Below are positions 19,636-27,927 of a stretch of 64,000 nucleotides of DNA, in pieces. The notes under the pieces are model-generated. The model was not told the origin of the DNA, made no database searches, and worked only from the letters and a program-made list of their open reading frames with translations. Source of the stretch: Parasphingorhabdus flavimaris (GTDB lineage: Bacteria; Pseudomonadota; Alphaproteobacteria; Sphingomonadales; Sphingomonadaceae); the NCBI RefSeq assembly GCF_013371215.1, contig NZ_JABWMH010000001.1:248001-312000 (forward strand), written 5' to 3'. Numbering within the stretch: position 1 is the first letter of the stretch; each line of letters starts with the position of its first letter. The position numbers and the translations under genes were made by a program.

Positions 19636-20946
19636 ATGAGAAAATTTCTAACAATTTCCGCAGGGCTGGCGGTAATGGCTGCGGCCGCGCCCGCGCTGGC
19701 ACAGGAGGCGGCTGAAGTGGCCGACCCCAGTGCCAATACAGCCTATATCTTCAACACCCTGTTGTTCCTGCTTGGCGGGTTCCTCGTCATGTGGATGGCC
19801 GCCGGCTTCGCCATGCTCGAAGCCGGCCTGGTGCGTTCCAAGAACGTATCGATGCAATGTCTGAAGAATATCGGCCTCTATTCGATTGCCGGTATCATGT
19901 TCTGGGTCATCGGCTATTCGATTGCCTATCCGGGTTTCGAGGGCGGCTTCATCGGTATCGCCGACTTCCCCTATTCCATGCAGGGGGTTGGTGAAGCAGA
20001 TGTCGACACCGGCTATTCGGTGGCGTCAGACTGGTTCTTCCAGATGGTATTCTGCGCAACCACGGCGTCGATTGTTTCCGGCACCGTTGCAGAACGCGTG
20101 AAAGTCATTCCGTTCTTCATCTTCGTGTTCGTGCTGACCGGGTTCATCTATCCTGTCATCGTGAGCTGGGAATGGGGTGCAGGCTGGCTCGATGCCATGG
20201 GCTTCAGTGACTTTGCCGGTTCCACGCTGGTTCACTCGACAGGTGGCTGGGCGGCTCTCGCCGGTGCCTTGATCATCGGCCCCCGTCTGGGTCGCTATGT
20301 CGACGGCAAGATCACGGTCATGCCCGGTTCGAGCATCCCGCTCGCTACCCTGGGTACGTTCATCCTGTGGCTCGGCTGGTTCGGCTTCAACGGCGCATCG
20401 CAGCTTGCAATGGGCACGATCGGTGATGTCAGCGACGTTTCCAAGATCTTCGTGAACACCAACATGGCCGCAGCTGGCGGTGTGGTAGTCGCGATCGTCC
20501 TGACGCAGCTCATCTACAAGAAGATCGACGTCACGATGGCTCTCAACGGCGCATTGGCTGGCCTGGTCTCGATTACGGCAGAGCCGCTCACACCATCCGT
20601 ACCCTATGCCTTGCTTATTGGCGGTATCGGCGGTGCGATCGTGGTCTTCGCGGTTCCCATGCTCGACAAGCTGAAGATCGACGATGTTGTCGGCGCCATT
20701 CCGGTCCACCTTCTGGCCGGTATCTGGGGCACGCTGATCGTTCCTCTGACCAACACCGAAGTGCCGTTCACGGCGCAGCTGACCGGTGTTGTCGCAACCG
20801 GCGTGTTCGTGCTGGTCACCAGCTCGATCGTCTGGTTTGCTCTGAAATTCACCCTTGGTGTCCGTCCGACCGAAGAGCAGGAAATGCTCGGAATGGATAT
20901 CTCCGAAGTGGGCGTCGAAGCCTATCCGGAGTTTGCCAAAGGCTAA
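19636..20946 (+). CDS. amtB: Ammonium transporter AmtB
   Basis: A 436-aa inner-membrane channel for ammonium, with an N-terminal signal peptide (ending ALAQE) and about 11 transmembrane helices. Family signatures include WMAAGFAMLEAGLVRSKN, FQMVFCATTASIVSGTVAER, DFAGSTLVHSTGGWAALAGA and LGWFGFNGAS; the twin pore histidines are in VHSTGG and VHLLAG. GlnK binds its cytoplasmic face when nitrogen is ample. I prefer ATG 19636 over 19630 because GGGGAAG then sits at proper spacing. It lies 16 nt after glnK and is followed by a strong terminator. Confidence 0.96.
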   Translation: MRKFLTISAGLAVMAAAAPALAQEAAEVADPSANTAYIFNTLLFLLGGFLVMWMAAGFAMLEAGLVRSKNVSMQCLKNIGLYSIAGIMFWVIGYSIAYPGFEGGFIGIADFPYSMQGVGEADVDTGYSVASDWFFQMVFCATTASIVSGTVAERVKVIPFFIFVFVLTGFIYPVIVSWEWGAGWLDAMGFSDFAGSTLVHSTGGWAALAGALIIGPRLGRYVDGKITVMPGSSIPLATLGTFILWLGWFGFNGASQLAMGTIGDVSDVSKIFVNTNMAAAGGVVVAIVLTQLIYKKIDVTMALNGALAGLVSITAEPLTPSVPYALLIGGIGGAIVVFAVPMLDKLKIDDVVGAIPVHLLAGIWGTLIVPLTNTEVPFTAQLTGVVATGVFVLVTSSIVWFALKFTLGVRPTEEQEMLGMDISEVGVEAYPEFAKG

Positions 20947-21021
20947 CCAGTTTGGCGCCGGCCATCCTCTCCCAAATCGGGTCGGCGCCTCACCTTGTTC
21001 CTCCTGCGAACAAACAACTTC

Positions 21022-21059
21022 AAGGCCGGAGATGCGAAAGCATCCCGGCCTTTTTTTTA
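21022..21059 (+). terminator. Rho-independent terminator of the glnK-amtB operon
   Basis: Stem AAGGCCGG-A-GATG / CATC-CCGGCCTT with a CGAAAG loop (one bulged A), followed by an eight-T run. Confidence 0.93.
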
Positions 21060-21133
21060 TCTAGAAGAAGCGGCAGCTTGACTGGACCAGATTGCCCCCG
21101 CGCGCTGCGTTTCGTGACTTATTGTGGACGACT

Positions 21134-22720
21134 CTAGCCGAAATCAGCCTTGATAAATTCCGCCGCCCGCTCGCCGATCATGATGCTGGGGGCGTTGGTA
21201 TTGCCGCTGATGATTTCCGGCATGATCGACGCATCGGCAATATAGAGACCTTCCAGTCCACGGAATTTCAGCCGGGAATCAACAACTGCCGCATCATCTC
21301 CACCCATGCGGCAGGTGCCGACGGGATGATAGACGGTGTCGGCGCGGTCCCGGATCAGCTTGTCGAGCTCTGCATCATTGTTGATATCTATCGGATGCCG
21401 GTCGGTTGGCGAAAATTCGGTTAGCGGTGGCGTTTCCAATATCCGCTTCATATGCCGCACGCCCTTGCGCAGTGTCGCGATATCCCGGTCATCATCGAGG
21501 AAATTCGGATCGATGGCAGGCGGCGCTTGCGGATCGTCAGTGTTCAGTCTGACCGTGCCCTTGCTGTGCGGTCGAAGCACGCAGGCGTGACAGCTGAAGC
21601 CGTGACCCTTGACCTTTTCGCGGCCATGATCCTCGAGCATGGCCGGGACGAAATGATACTGGATGTCGGGTGCCGGGACTTCCGGTCCGCTGCTCCAGAA
21701 ACCGCCCGCTTCGGCATAGGGGGAGGTCATGATCCCGGTGCGCTTCATCCGGTGTTCGATAACCGCTTTGCCCATGCGCCATGTGCCGGCGAGCGAATCG
21801 CCGATCAGTTCGGTGGATTCGGTCTGATAGCCGGACACAAAGTCGATATGATCTTTGAGATTCTCGCCAACTTCGGCCTTGTCGACGATCACGTCGACGC
21901 CCTTGCCCTTGAGATGCGCAGCCGGACCGATTCCGGATAGCTGGAGAATGTGGGGCGTTCCGAAGGCTCCGGCGGACAGGACTACTGCTCCGCGGGCAGA
22001 AATAGTCTCGCTGCCCGAACCGCGTTTGATCTTTACGCCGGTTACGCGACCTTCTTGAATGACCAGTTTTTCGACCAGGGAATCGGTCTTGATCGTCAGA
22101 TTGGGACGGGAGCGCGCGGGTTCGACATAGGCGCGCGCCGCCGACCAGCGTTCCCCGTCTTTCTGCGTCACTTGGTATATGCCGATACCTTCCTGCTTTT
22201 CGCCATTGAAATCATCGAGAATGGGAAGCTGCAGATTGCGCGCCGCTTCGACAAAGGCGACGCTCCCGGGGTTCGGCCATTTCTGGTCCGACACGGACAA
22301 CGGGCCATCGCCGCCATGATAGTCATCTCCGCCGCGTTCATTGCCTTCGGACTTTTTGAAATAGGGCAGGACCTCGTCATGGGACCAGCCGGTGCAGCCC
22401 ATCGCCGCCCAATTGTCATAATCCCATTTATTGCCGCGGATATAGACCATCGCGTTGATCGCGCTGGACCCACCGAGCCCGCGTCCGCGCGGCTGATAAC
22501 CGGTGCGGCCGTTCAGGCCTTTTTGCGGGATCGTTTCAAACTGCCAGTTGGAATTCTTTGGCAAAAACGGCAGTAATCCGGGTGTCTTGACAAGAAAATT
22601 ATCATTGCGCCCGCCCGCTTCGATCAGGCAGATGGTGCGGTTCGGGTCTTCGCTCAGCCGTCCTGCGACTGCACTGCCGGCGGAACCGCCGCCGATGACG
22701 ATGAAGTCAAATTCTGCCAT
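21134..22720 (-). CDS. GMC family oxidoreductase (choline/alcohol dehydrogenase type)
   Basis: A 528-aa FAD-dependent glucose-methanol-choline oxidoreductase. The N-terminal FAD motif VIGGGSAGSAVAGRLSED, the signature GGSSAINAMVYIRG (about 82-95), ARAYVEPARSRPNL and the C-terminal HPVGTCRMGGD with the active-site His are all present. Substrate unknown; alcohols are typical. Its start codon lies 67 nt inside the 3' end of the upstream sterol desaturase gene, so the two are coupled and may act on related alcohol or hydroxylated lipid substrates (inference). Confidence 0.94.
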   Translation of the reverse strand: MAEFDFIVIGGGSAGSAVAGRLSEDPNRTICLIEAGGRNDNFLVKTPGLLPFLPKNSNWQFETIPQKGLNGRTGYQPRGRGLGGSSAINAMVYIRGNKWDYDNWAAMGCTGWSHDEVLPYFKKSEGNERGGDDYHGGDGPLSVSDQKWPNPGSVAFVEAARNLQLPILDDFNGEKQEGIGIYQVTQKDGERWSAARAYVEPARSRPNLTIKTDSLVEKLVIQEGRVTGVKIKRGSGSETISARGAVVLSAGAFGTPHILQLSGIGPAAHLKGKGVDVIVDKAEVGENLKDHIDFVSGYQTESTELIGDSLAGTWRMGKAVIEHRMKRTGIMTSPYAEAGGFWSSGPEVPAPDIQYHFVPAMLEDHGREKVKGHGFSCHACVLRPHSKGTVRLNTDDPQAPPAIDPNFLDDDRDIATLRKGVRHMKRILETPPLTEFSPTDRHPIDINNDAELDKLIRDRADTVYHPVGTCRMGGDDAAVVDSRLKFRGLEGLYIADASIMPEIISGNTNAPSIMIGERAAEFIKADFG

Positions 22721-23619
22721 ATCTCTCTCTCCTGCTCTGCCCAGCGTGCCTTTATGGTCTCGCTGCTTTCACGGGAGCCGTCATGGCTCCACCCGGGCGG
22801 TTTTATCAGATAGTTGATCTTGTAGCGCCACGGAGCGCTCCACAAATCCTTCGCAATACCAATCCATTCATGGAAGGCGGCCCACAGCAGATTGAAGCTG
22901 CCCAGATTCTTGACGATGCCATATTGGATATTCTCCTCATCGGTCTCCGGTTCAAAAGTACCGAACATCTTGTCCCAGATGATGAAAACCCCGGCATAAT
23001 TGCGGTCGAGATAGCGCGGGTTGGTCGCATGATGGACCCGGTGGTGCGACGGCGTGTTCATCACAGCCTCGAACCAGCGCGGCATCTTGTCGATCGCCTC
23101 GGTGTGGATCCAATATTGATAGATCAGATTGAGGCCGGAAAGAAAGAATATCAGCGCTGGCGGAATACCGAGGTAAAAGAGCGGCATCGAAAAGATGAAG
23201 CTGAGCGCAAAAAAGCCGGTCCAGGTCTGCCGCAACGCTGTCGAGAGATTATAATGTTGGCTGCTGTGGTGAACGACATGCGAGGCCCAGAACCATCTGA
23301 CCCGATGTGCTGTGCGGTGGAACCAGTAATAGGTAAAATCGTCGAGCAGGAAGGCCAGTGGCACAATCCAGAGCGCGTTTGGCCATCCCACCTGAATATC
23401 GTAAATACGGTGCTCGTAGACCCAAAGGCTCAGTGCCAGAACAAAGCCGCCAGTCAGGATGCCCGCGAACACGCTGCCGGTTCCCAGCGCCAGCGAAGTG
23501 AAGGCGTCCTTCGTTTCGTAACGGATATTCTTGTTCTTGCGGCTCCACACCCATTCCATCGCCACCGTGATGATGAAAAAGGGGACAGCCCAGTCAGTAG
23601 GGGAGGGTAGATTCTCCAT
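22654..23619 (-). CDS. Sterol desaturase/fatty acid hydroxylase family membrane protein
   Basis: A 321-aa integral membrane di-iron enzyme. Three histidine clusters that bind the iron pair are visible: HRTAH (about 119), HVVHH (about 132) and HHRVHH (about 192). About four membrane segments surround them. Family members hydroxylate or desaturate sterols, carotenoids or fatty acids; which one applies here is unknown. The last ~65 nt overlap the GMC oxidoreductase start, in a different frame, an unusually long overlap. Confidence 0.9.
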   Translation of the reverse strand: MENLPSPTDWAVPFFIITVAMEWVWSRKNKNIRYETKDAFTSLALGTGSVFAGILTGGFVLALSLWVYEHRIYDIQVGWPNALWIVPLAFLLDDFTYYWFHRTAHRVRWFWASHVVHHSSQHYNLSTALRQTWTGFFALSFIFSMPLFYLGIPPALIFFLSGLNLIYQYWIHTEAIDKMPRWFEAVMNTPSHHRVHHATNPRYLDRNYAGVFIIWDKMFGTFEPETDEENIQYGIVKNLGSFNLLWAAFHEWIGIAKDLWSAPWRYKINYLIKPPGWSHDGSRESSETIKARWAEQEREIWQNLTSSSSAAVPPAVQSQDG

Positions 23620-23666
23620 GACCGCGACTACTTACATAAATGTTAGTGGCTGTCTAGCTGTCGTGA

Positions 23667-24200
23667 TTACTGTCCTGCTGCGAGCGCATCCACCATCGCC
23701 CGAACCGGCGTGATGTCATAGCCGGCATTGCCCGCCAGCCGCGCGATCTCATCTGGCGAGACGCCCTGTTTCGCCTGCGCCAGCGACCAGAGCAATGTGG
23801 AGCGCGTACCCGACCGGCAATAAGCGAGAATCTTGTCGCCATCGGCGAGGGCTGCGATCATGGCATCGACCTGCGGTCCCGAAAACCCGCTATGGGTAAT
23901 CGGAATCGCGATATATTTCAGGCCCTCGTCCCGCGCAGCCGCTTCGATATCTGCGCTCTGGGGAGCAGAAGGATCTTCTCCGTCGGGGCGGTTGTTGATG
24001 ATCAGGGTGACGCCTTCGGCCTTGGCTGCTGCGATATCCTCGAGGGTGATTTGCGGTGACACGCTGATATTGTCGTTGATTTTGCGGAACATGATTTGGG
24101 TCTCCTCTGTCGGAACATTGCTGTCGGTTGCGGTTGCCGCGCTACAGCCGGTCATGGCAATAAGTAATAGAACGGGGATGATTTTCATATATCGATTCAC
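23667..24200 (-). CDS. DUF442/TIGR01244-type phosphatase-like lipoprotein
   Basis: A 177-aa protein with a lipoprotein signal (LLLIAMTGC, Cys about residue 19) and a domain of the DUF442 family, which has a dual-specificity-phosphatase fold. The block FRKINDNISVSPQITLEDI, the NNRPDGE motif, and the P-loop AYCRSGTRS (Cys-x5-Arg) are diagnostic. This family is often found with sulfide oxidation genes, usually fused to or near a beta-lactamase-like sulfur dioxygenase, but no such neighbour is here. GTG 24200 overlaps the recQ stop by 4 nt. Confidence 0.85.
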   Translation of the reverse strand: MNRYMKIIPVLLLIAMTGCSAATATDSNVPTEETQIMFRKINDNISVSPQITLEDIAAAKAEGVTLIINNRPDGEDPSAPQSADIEAAARDEGLKYIAIPITHSGFSGPQVDAMIAALADGDKILAYCRSGTRSTLLWSLAQAKQGVSPDEIARLAGNAGYDITPVRAMVDALAAGQ

Positions 24201-25975
24201 GCTGCTTCGGTCACTTCGCGGATTACCGCCAGAAACGCGTCGCCATGCTTCTCCAGTTTCGCTGCGCCGACGCCGGGAAGTTCGCTGAGCGCCGACAGGC
24301 TGTCCGGTTTCAGGCCGGTCATATCACGCAGCACGCTGTCGTGGAAGATCACATAAGGCGGCACGCCCAGTTCCTTGGCCAGTTCCATGCGTTTCTTGCG
24401 GAGCGCTTCGAACAGCGGATCGCCAAACGGATTGGGAGAGGCGCTGCTGCCGCGCCGTTTCCGCGACATGCGCTTTGGCGGTTCGACAATCGCGATCTCC
24501 TGCTCGCCTTTCAGTATCTTCCGCGCCTCGGGTCCGAACATCAGGCCGCCATGGTCGGTGTTGCGCAGCGCATCGCGCAGCAACAGCGACCGCGATACCG
24601 GTTTGATCAGCGCGGCTTCCTCTTCCCCGACAATGTCGAAAACCGAAAGCTGGTCATGGCCGCGCGAGCGAACCTTCTCGTCCTGCCGACCGGTCAGCAC
24701 CGCTTCGAGATGGGTGACGCCGAAACTCTGTCCGGTGCGATAGACGGCGGACAGAAATTTGCGCGCCAGTTCCGTGACGTTGCGGGTTTCAGGAGCGTTC
24801 AGACAATTGTCGCAATTGCCGCATTGCTCCGGCGGGTTCTCGCCAAAATGACGAAGGAGAATCGCACGGCGGCAACCCGGCGTTTCGACCAGGCCGCCCA
24901 ATGCAGCGAGCCTTGTCCGCTCGCTCTCCAGCCGGGTCTCGTCGATTTCGCCCAGCCGCTGCCTTGCCCTGGCGAAATCTTCCGCACCCCAGAACATATG
25001 CGCCTCGGCCGGATCACCGTCGCGGCCGGCACGACCGGTCTCCTGATAATAAGCCTCGATCGACTTGGGCAGGCCGGCATGGGCGACGAAGCGGACATCC
25101 GGCTTGTCGATGCCCATGCCAAAGGCGATCGTCGCGACCATCACCATATCTTCCGATGCGACGAAATCATGCTGGTTCTGCTGGCGCACTTCCGGTGGCA
25201 GACCGGCATGATAGGCGCGCGCGCTGCGCCCGGTGGCGGCGATCTGGCTGGCCATTTTCTCGGTCGCCGCGCGGGTCTGGGCATAGACAATGCCGGGGCC
25301 GGGAATGCGATCGACGAGATCGCCGACCTGTCGTGCGAGACCGCTGCGCGGGCTCATGCTGTAGCGGATATTGGGACGGTCAAAGCCGGCGAGGATCAGG
25401 CCGTCCTGCTCGATTCCCAACTGCACCAATATATCGTCGCGGGTATGCGCATCGGCGGTGGCGGTTAGCGCCAGCCGCGGCACCGAGCCGAAATGGTCGA
25501 GCAGCGGGCGGAGCAGCCGATAGTCGGGGCGAAAATCATGACCCCATTCGGACACGCAATGTGCCTCGTCGATGGCGAAGAGCGAAATGTCGGTCTGTTC
25601 CAGCAATTCCCGAAAATGCGACTGGGACGCGCGTTCCGGCGCGGCATAGAGCAGGTCCAGTTCGCCGGCCTTCAGACGGTCGATGGTCTCGGCGCGATTG
25701 TCATCGGCGGAGGTGAGGGTGGCCGCCCTGATCCCGACCGCTTCGGCGCTGCGCAACTGGTCGTGCATCAGCGCGATCAGCGGTGAGATGACGATCGTCG
25801 TGCCCTTGTTGGCGATGGCGGGAAGCTGATAGCAAAGCGATTTGCCGGAACCGGTCGGCATGACGGCGAGCACATTCTGCTTCGCCATCACCCGGTCCAT
25901 CACCTGTTCCTGCATGCCGCGAAAGCTGGAATAGCCGAATGTCGATTTGAGCAGGGGAAGGAGGGCTTCGGTCAT
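24197..25975 (-). CDS. recQ: ATP-dependent DNA helicase RecQ
   Basis: A 592-aa 3'-5' DNA helicase for recombination and replication-fork repair. Motif I is GSGKSLCYQLPA, the DEAH box is in FAIDEAHCVSEWGHDFRP, and motif VI is ETGRAGRDG. The zinc site of the RQC domain has Cys in CRRAILLRHFG and CGNCDNC. A C-terminal HRDC domain spans about residues 520-590 (LPGVGAAKLEKHG). All parts are intact. It overlaps the downstream DUF442 gene. Confidence 0.97.
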   Translation of the reverse strand: MTEALLPLLKSTFGYSSFRGMQEQVMDRVMAKQNVLAVMPTGSGKSLCYQLPAIANKGTTIVISPLIALMHDQLRSAEAVGIRAATLTSADDNRAETIDRLKAGELDLLYAAPERASQSHFRELLEQTDISLFAIDEAHCVSEWGHDFRPDYRLLRPLLDHFGSVPRLALTATADAHTRDDILVQLGIEQDGLILAGFDRPNIRYSMSPRSGLARQVGDLVDRIPGPGIVYAQTRAATEKMASQIAATGRSARAYHAGLPPEVRQQNQHDFVASEDMVMVATIAFGMGIDKPDVRFVAHAGLPKSIEAYYQETGRAGRDGDPAEAHMFWGAEDFARARQRLGEIDETRLESERTRLAALGGLVETPGCRRAILLRHFGENPPEQCGNCDNCLNAPETRNVTELARKFLSAVYRTGQSFGVTHLEAVLTGRQDEKVRSRGHDQLSVFDIVGEEEAALIKPVSRSLLLRDALRNTDHGGLMFGPEARKILKGEQEIAIVEPPKRMSRKRRGSSASPNPFGDPLFEALRKKRMELAKELGVPPYVIFHDSVLRDMTGLKPDSLSALSELPGVGAAKLEKHGDAFLAVIREVTEAA

Positions 25976-26054
25976 ATTTCATTCCCTAGCCAGAGACGGC
26001 ACCGCGCGAAACCGCAAAAGCAAAAATGACCGAAAATGTAATCCGCACCAAAAG

Positions 26055-27863
26055 TCACGCCTTTTCCCGCTGGTCCTCCGCCTGCCGCTTCCACATGTCG
26101 GCATATAGCCCCCGCTTGACCAGCAACTGCCGGTGGCTGCCGCGTTCGGCGATCCGGCCTTCGTTGAGCACGATGATCTCGTCGGCATGGGTGATCGTCG
26201 ACAGCCGGTGGGCGATGATCAGCGTCGTCCGGCGTTCCGATATCTTGGCCAGCGTCGCCTGGATTTCATCTTCGGTGCGGCTGTCGAGCGCCGAGGTGGC
26301 TTCGTCCAATATCAGGATTGGCGGGTTTTTCAGCAAGGTCCGGGCAATCGCGACGCGCTGCTTCTCGCCGCCTGACAATTTCAATCCCCGCTCGCCGACC
26401 TGCGTATCATAGCCGTCCGGCAGCTTGGCGATAAAGCCGTCGAGTGCTGCGCCGCGCGCGGCTTCCTCGATCTCCGCCTGGGTCGCGCCTTCGCGGCCAT
26501 AGCCGATATTATAGCCGATACTGTCATTGAACAGCACGCTGTCCTGCGGGACGATCCCGATCGCGCCGCGCAGGCTGTGCTGGGTGACTTCGGCTATGTC
26601 CTGACCGTCAATCAATATCCGGCCGTCCTGCGGATCATAGAAACGGAACAGCAGCCGCGCGATTGTCGACTTGCCGGCACCCGAAGGCCCCACGATGGCC
26701 AGCGTCCCGTCCGCCGGCACCTCGAAATCGAGACCGTGCAATATCTTGCGATCATCGTCATAGTTGAACACGACATTCTCGAACCGCACCGTGCCATCGG
26801 AAACCTGCAACGGCTTTGCCCCCGGCTTGTCGACCACCTCTTGTTTGGTGTCGATCAGCTTGAACATGGCATCCATGTCGACCAGGCCCTGACAGATGGT
26901 GCGATAGACCATGCCGAGCAGGTCGAGCGGCCGGAACAGCTGCATCAGCAGCGCGTTGACCAGCACCAGATCACCGACCGTGAGGTCGCCCTGCTGCCAG
27001 CCGTAGACGCTGAACGCCATCGCGCCGATCATCGTCAGGTTGGTGATGATCGACTGGCCGATATTGAGCATGCCGAGCGAATTTTCCGACTTTACCGCAG
27101 CCGCCGCCCAGTCGCGCATCGCCTTGTCATAGCGTTCGCTTTCGCGGCGTTCGGCGGTGAAATATTTGACCGTCTCGTAATTGAGCAGGGCATCGACCGA
27201 GCGGCCGATCACCCTTGTGTCCATGTCATTCATCTTCGCCCGCAGCGCGTTGCGCCAGTCGGTCACCTTGCGGGTGAAGATGATATAGATGGCAACCATC
27301 GCCATCGTCGCGGCGACCAGGCCGAAGCCGAATTTGATCTGGAAAATGACCAGAACTGCGGTTAGCTCGACGACGGTCGGCGCAATATTGAACAGAAGAA
27401 AGTAGAGCATGATATCAATGCTCTTGGTTCCGCGCTCGATGATCTTGGTGACTTCGCCGGTGCGACGGCCGAGATGAAAGCGCAGCGACAGGCTGTGCAG
27501 ATGGGTGAAGACATTGGTTGCCAGACGGCGGGCTGCCTGCTGGCCGACTTTCTCGAATACGATATTCCGGAGATTGTCGAACAACACCTGTCCGAACCGC
27601 GCCAGTCCATAAGTAGCAACAAGCGCGAGCAACACGGTCAGTTCGGTACCAAGTTCATCATCGGACATGCCGTCGATAACCGCCTTGTACAGGAACGGCA
27701 TCGTCAGGATTGCCGCCTTGGCACAAAGCACCAGAAATCCCGCGACAATGATTCTCATCCGCAATCCCGGTTCACCCTTGGGCCAGAGATAGGGCAGGAA
27801 ACGCTTCAGCGTAGGAATCATCGGCGGGTCGATTTGACCCTGGGTGGCATAATCAGGTGGCAT
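26055..27863 (-). CDS. Atm1/HMT1-type ABC exporter (fused permease and ATPase)
   Basis: A 602-aa half-transporter with six membrane helices (about residues 25-310) followed by one ATPase domain: Walker A GPSGAGKST, Q-loop IGIVPQDSVLFNDSIGYNI, signature LSGGEKQRVAIART, Walker B ILILDEATSALDS. The IPQD/VLFNDSIGYNIGYG region and overall length match the bacterial Atm1 branch, which exports glutathione-complexed metals or sulfur species. The homodimer would sit in the inner membrane. ATG 27863 gives the full N-terminus; ATG 27821 is an alternative. Confidence 0.93.
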   Translation of the reverse strand: MPPDYATQGQIDPPMIPTLKRFLPYLWPKGEPGLRMRIIVAGFLVLCAKAAILTMPFLYKAVIDGMSDDELGTELTVLLALVATYGLARFGQVLFDNLRNIVFEKVGQQAARRLATNVFTHLHSLSLRFHLGRRTGEVTKIIERGTKSIDIMLYFLLFNIAPTVVELTAVLVIFQIKFGFGLVAATMAMVAIYIIFTRKVTDWRNALRAKMNDMDTRVIGRSVDALLNYETVKYFTAERRESERYDKAMRDWAAAAVKSENSLGMLNIGQSIITNLTMIGAMAFSVYGWQQGDLTVGDLVLVNALLMQLFRPLDLLGMVYRTICQGLVDMDAMFKLIDTKQEVVDKPGAKPLQVSDGTVRFENVVFNYDDDRKILHGLDFEVPADGTLAIVGPSGAGKSTIARLLFRFYDPQDGRILIDGQDIAEVTQHSLRGAIGIVPQDSVLFNDSIGYNIGYGREGATQAEIEEAARGAALDGFIAKLPDGYDTQVGERGLKLSGGEKQRVAIARTLLKNPPILILDEATSALDSRTEDEIQATLAKISERRTTLIIAHRLSTITHADEIIVLNEGRIAERGSHRQLLVKRGLYADMWKRQAEDQREKA

Positions 27864-27927
27864 GGGCCGGATGTAGGGCGGGCAGTGCCGAAAGTCTATC
27901 CGGCTATAACGCCAAAGGCGCGGGCCT

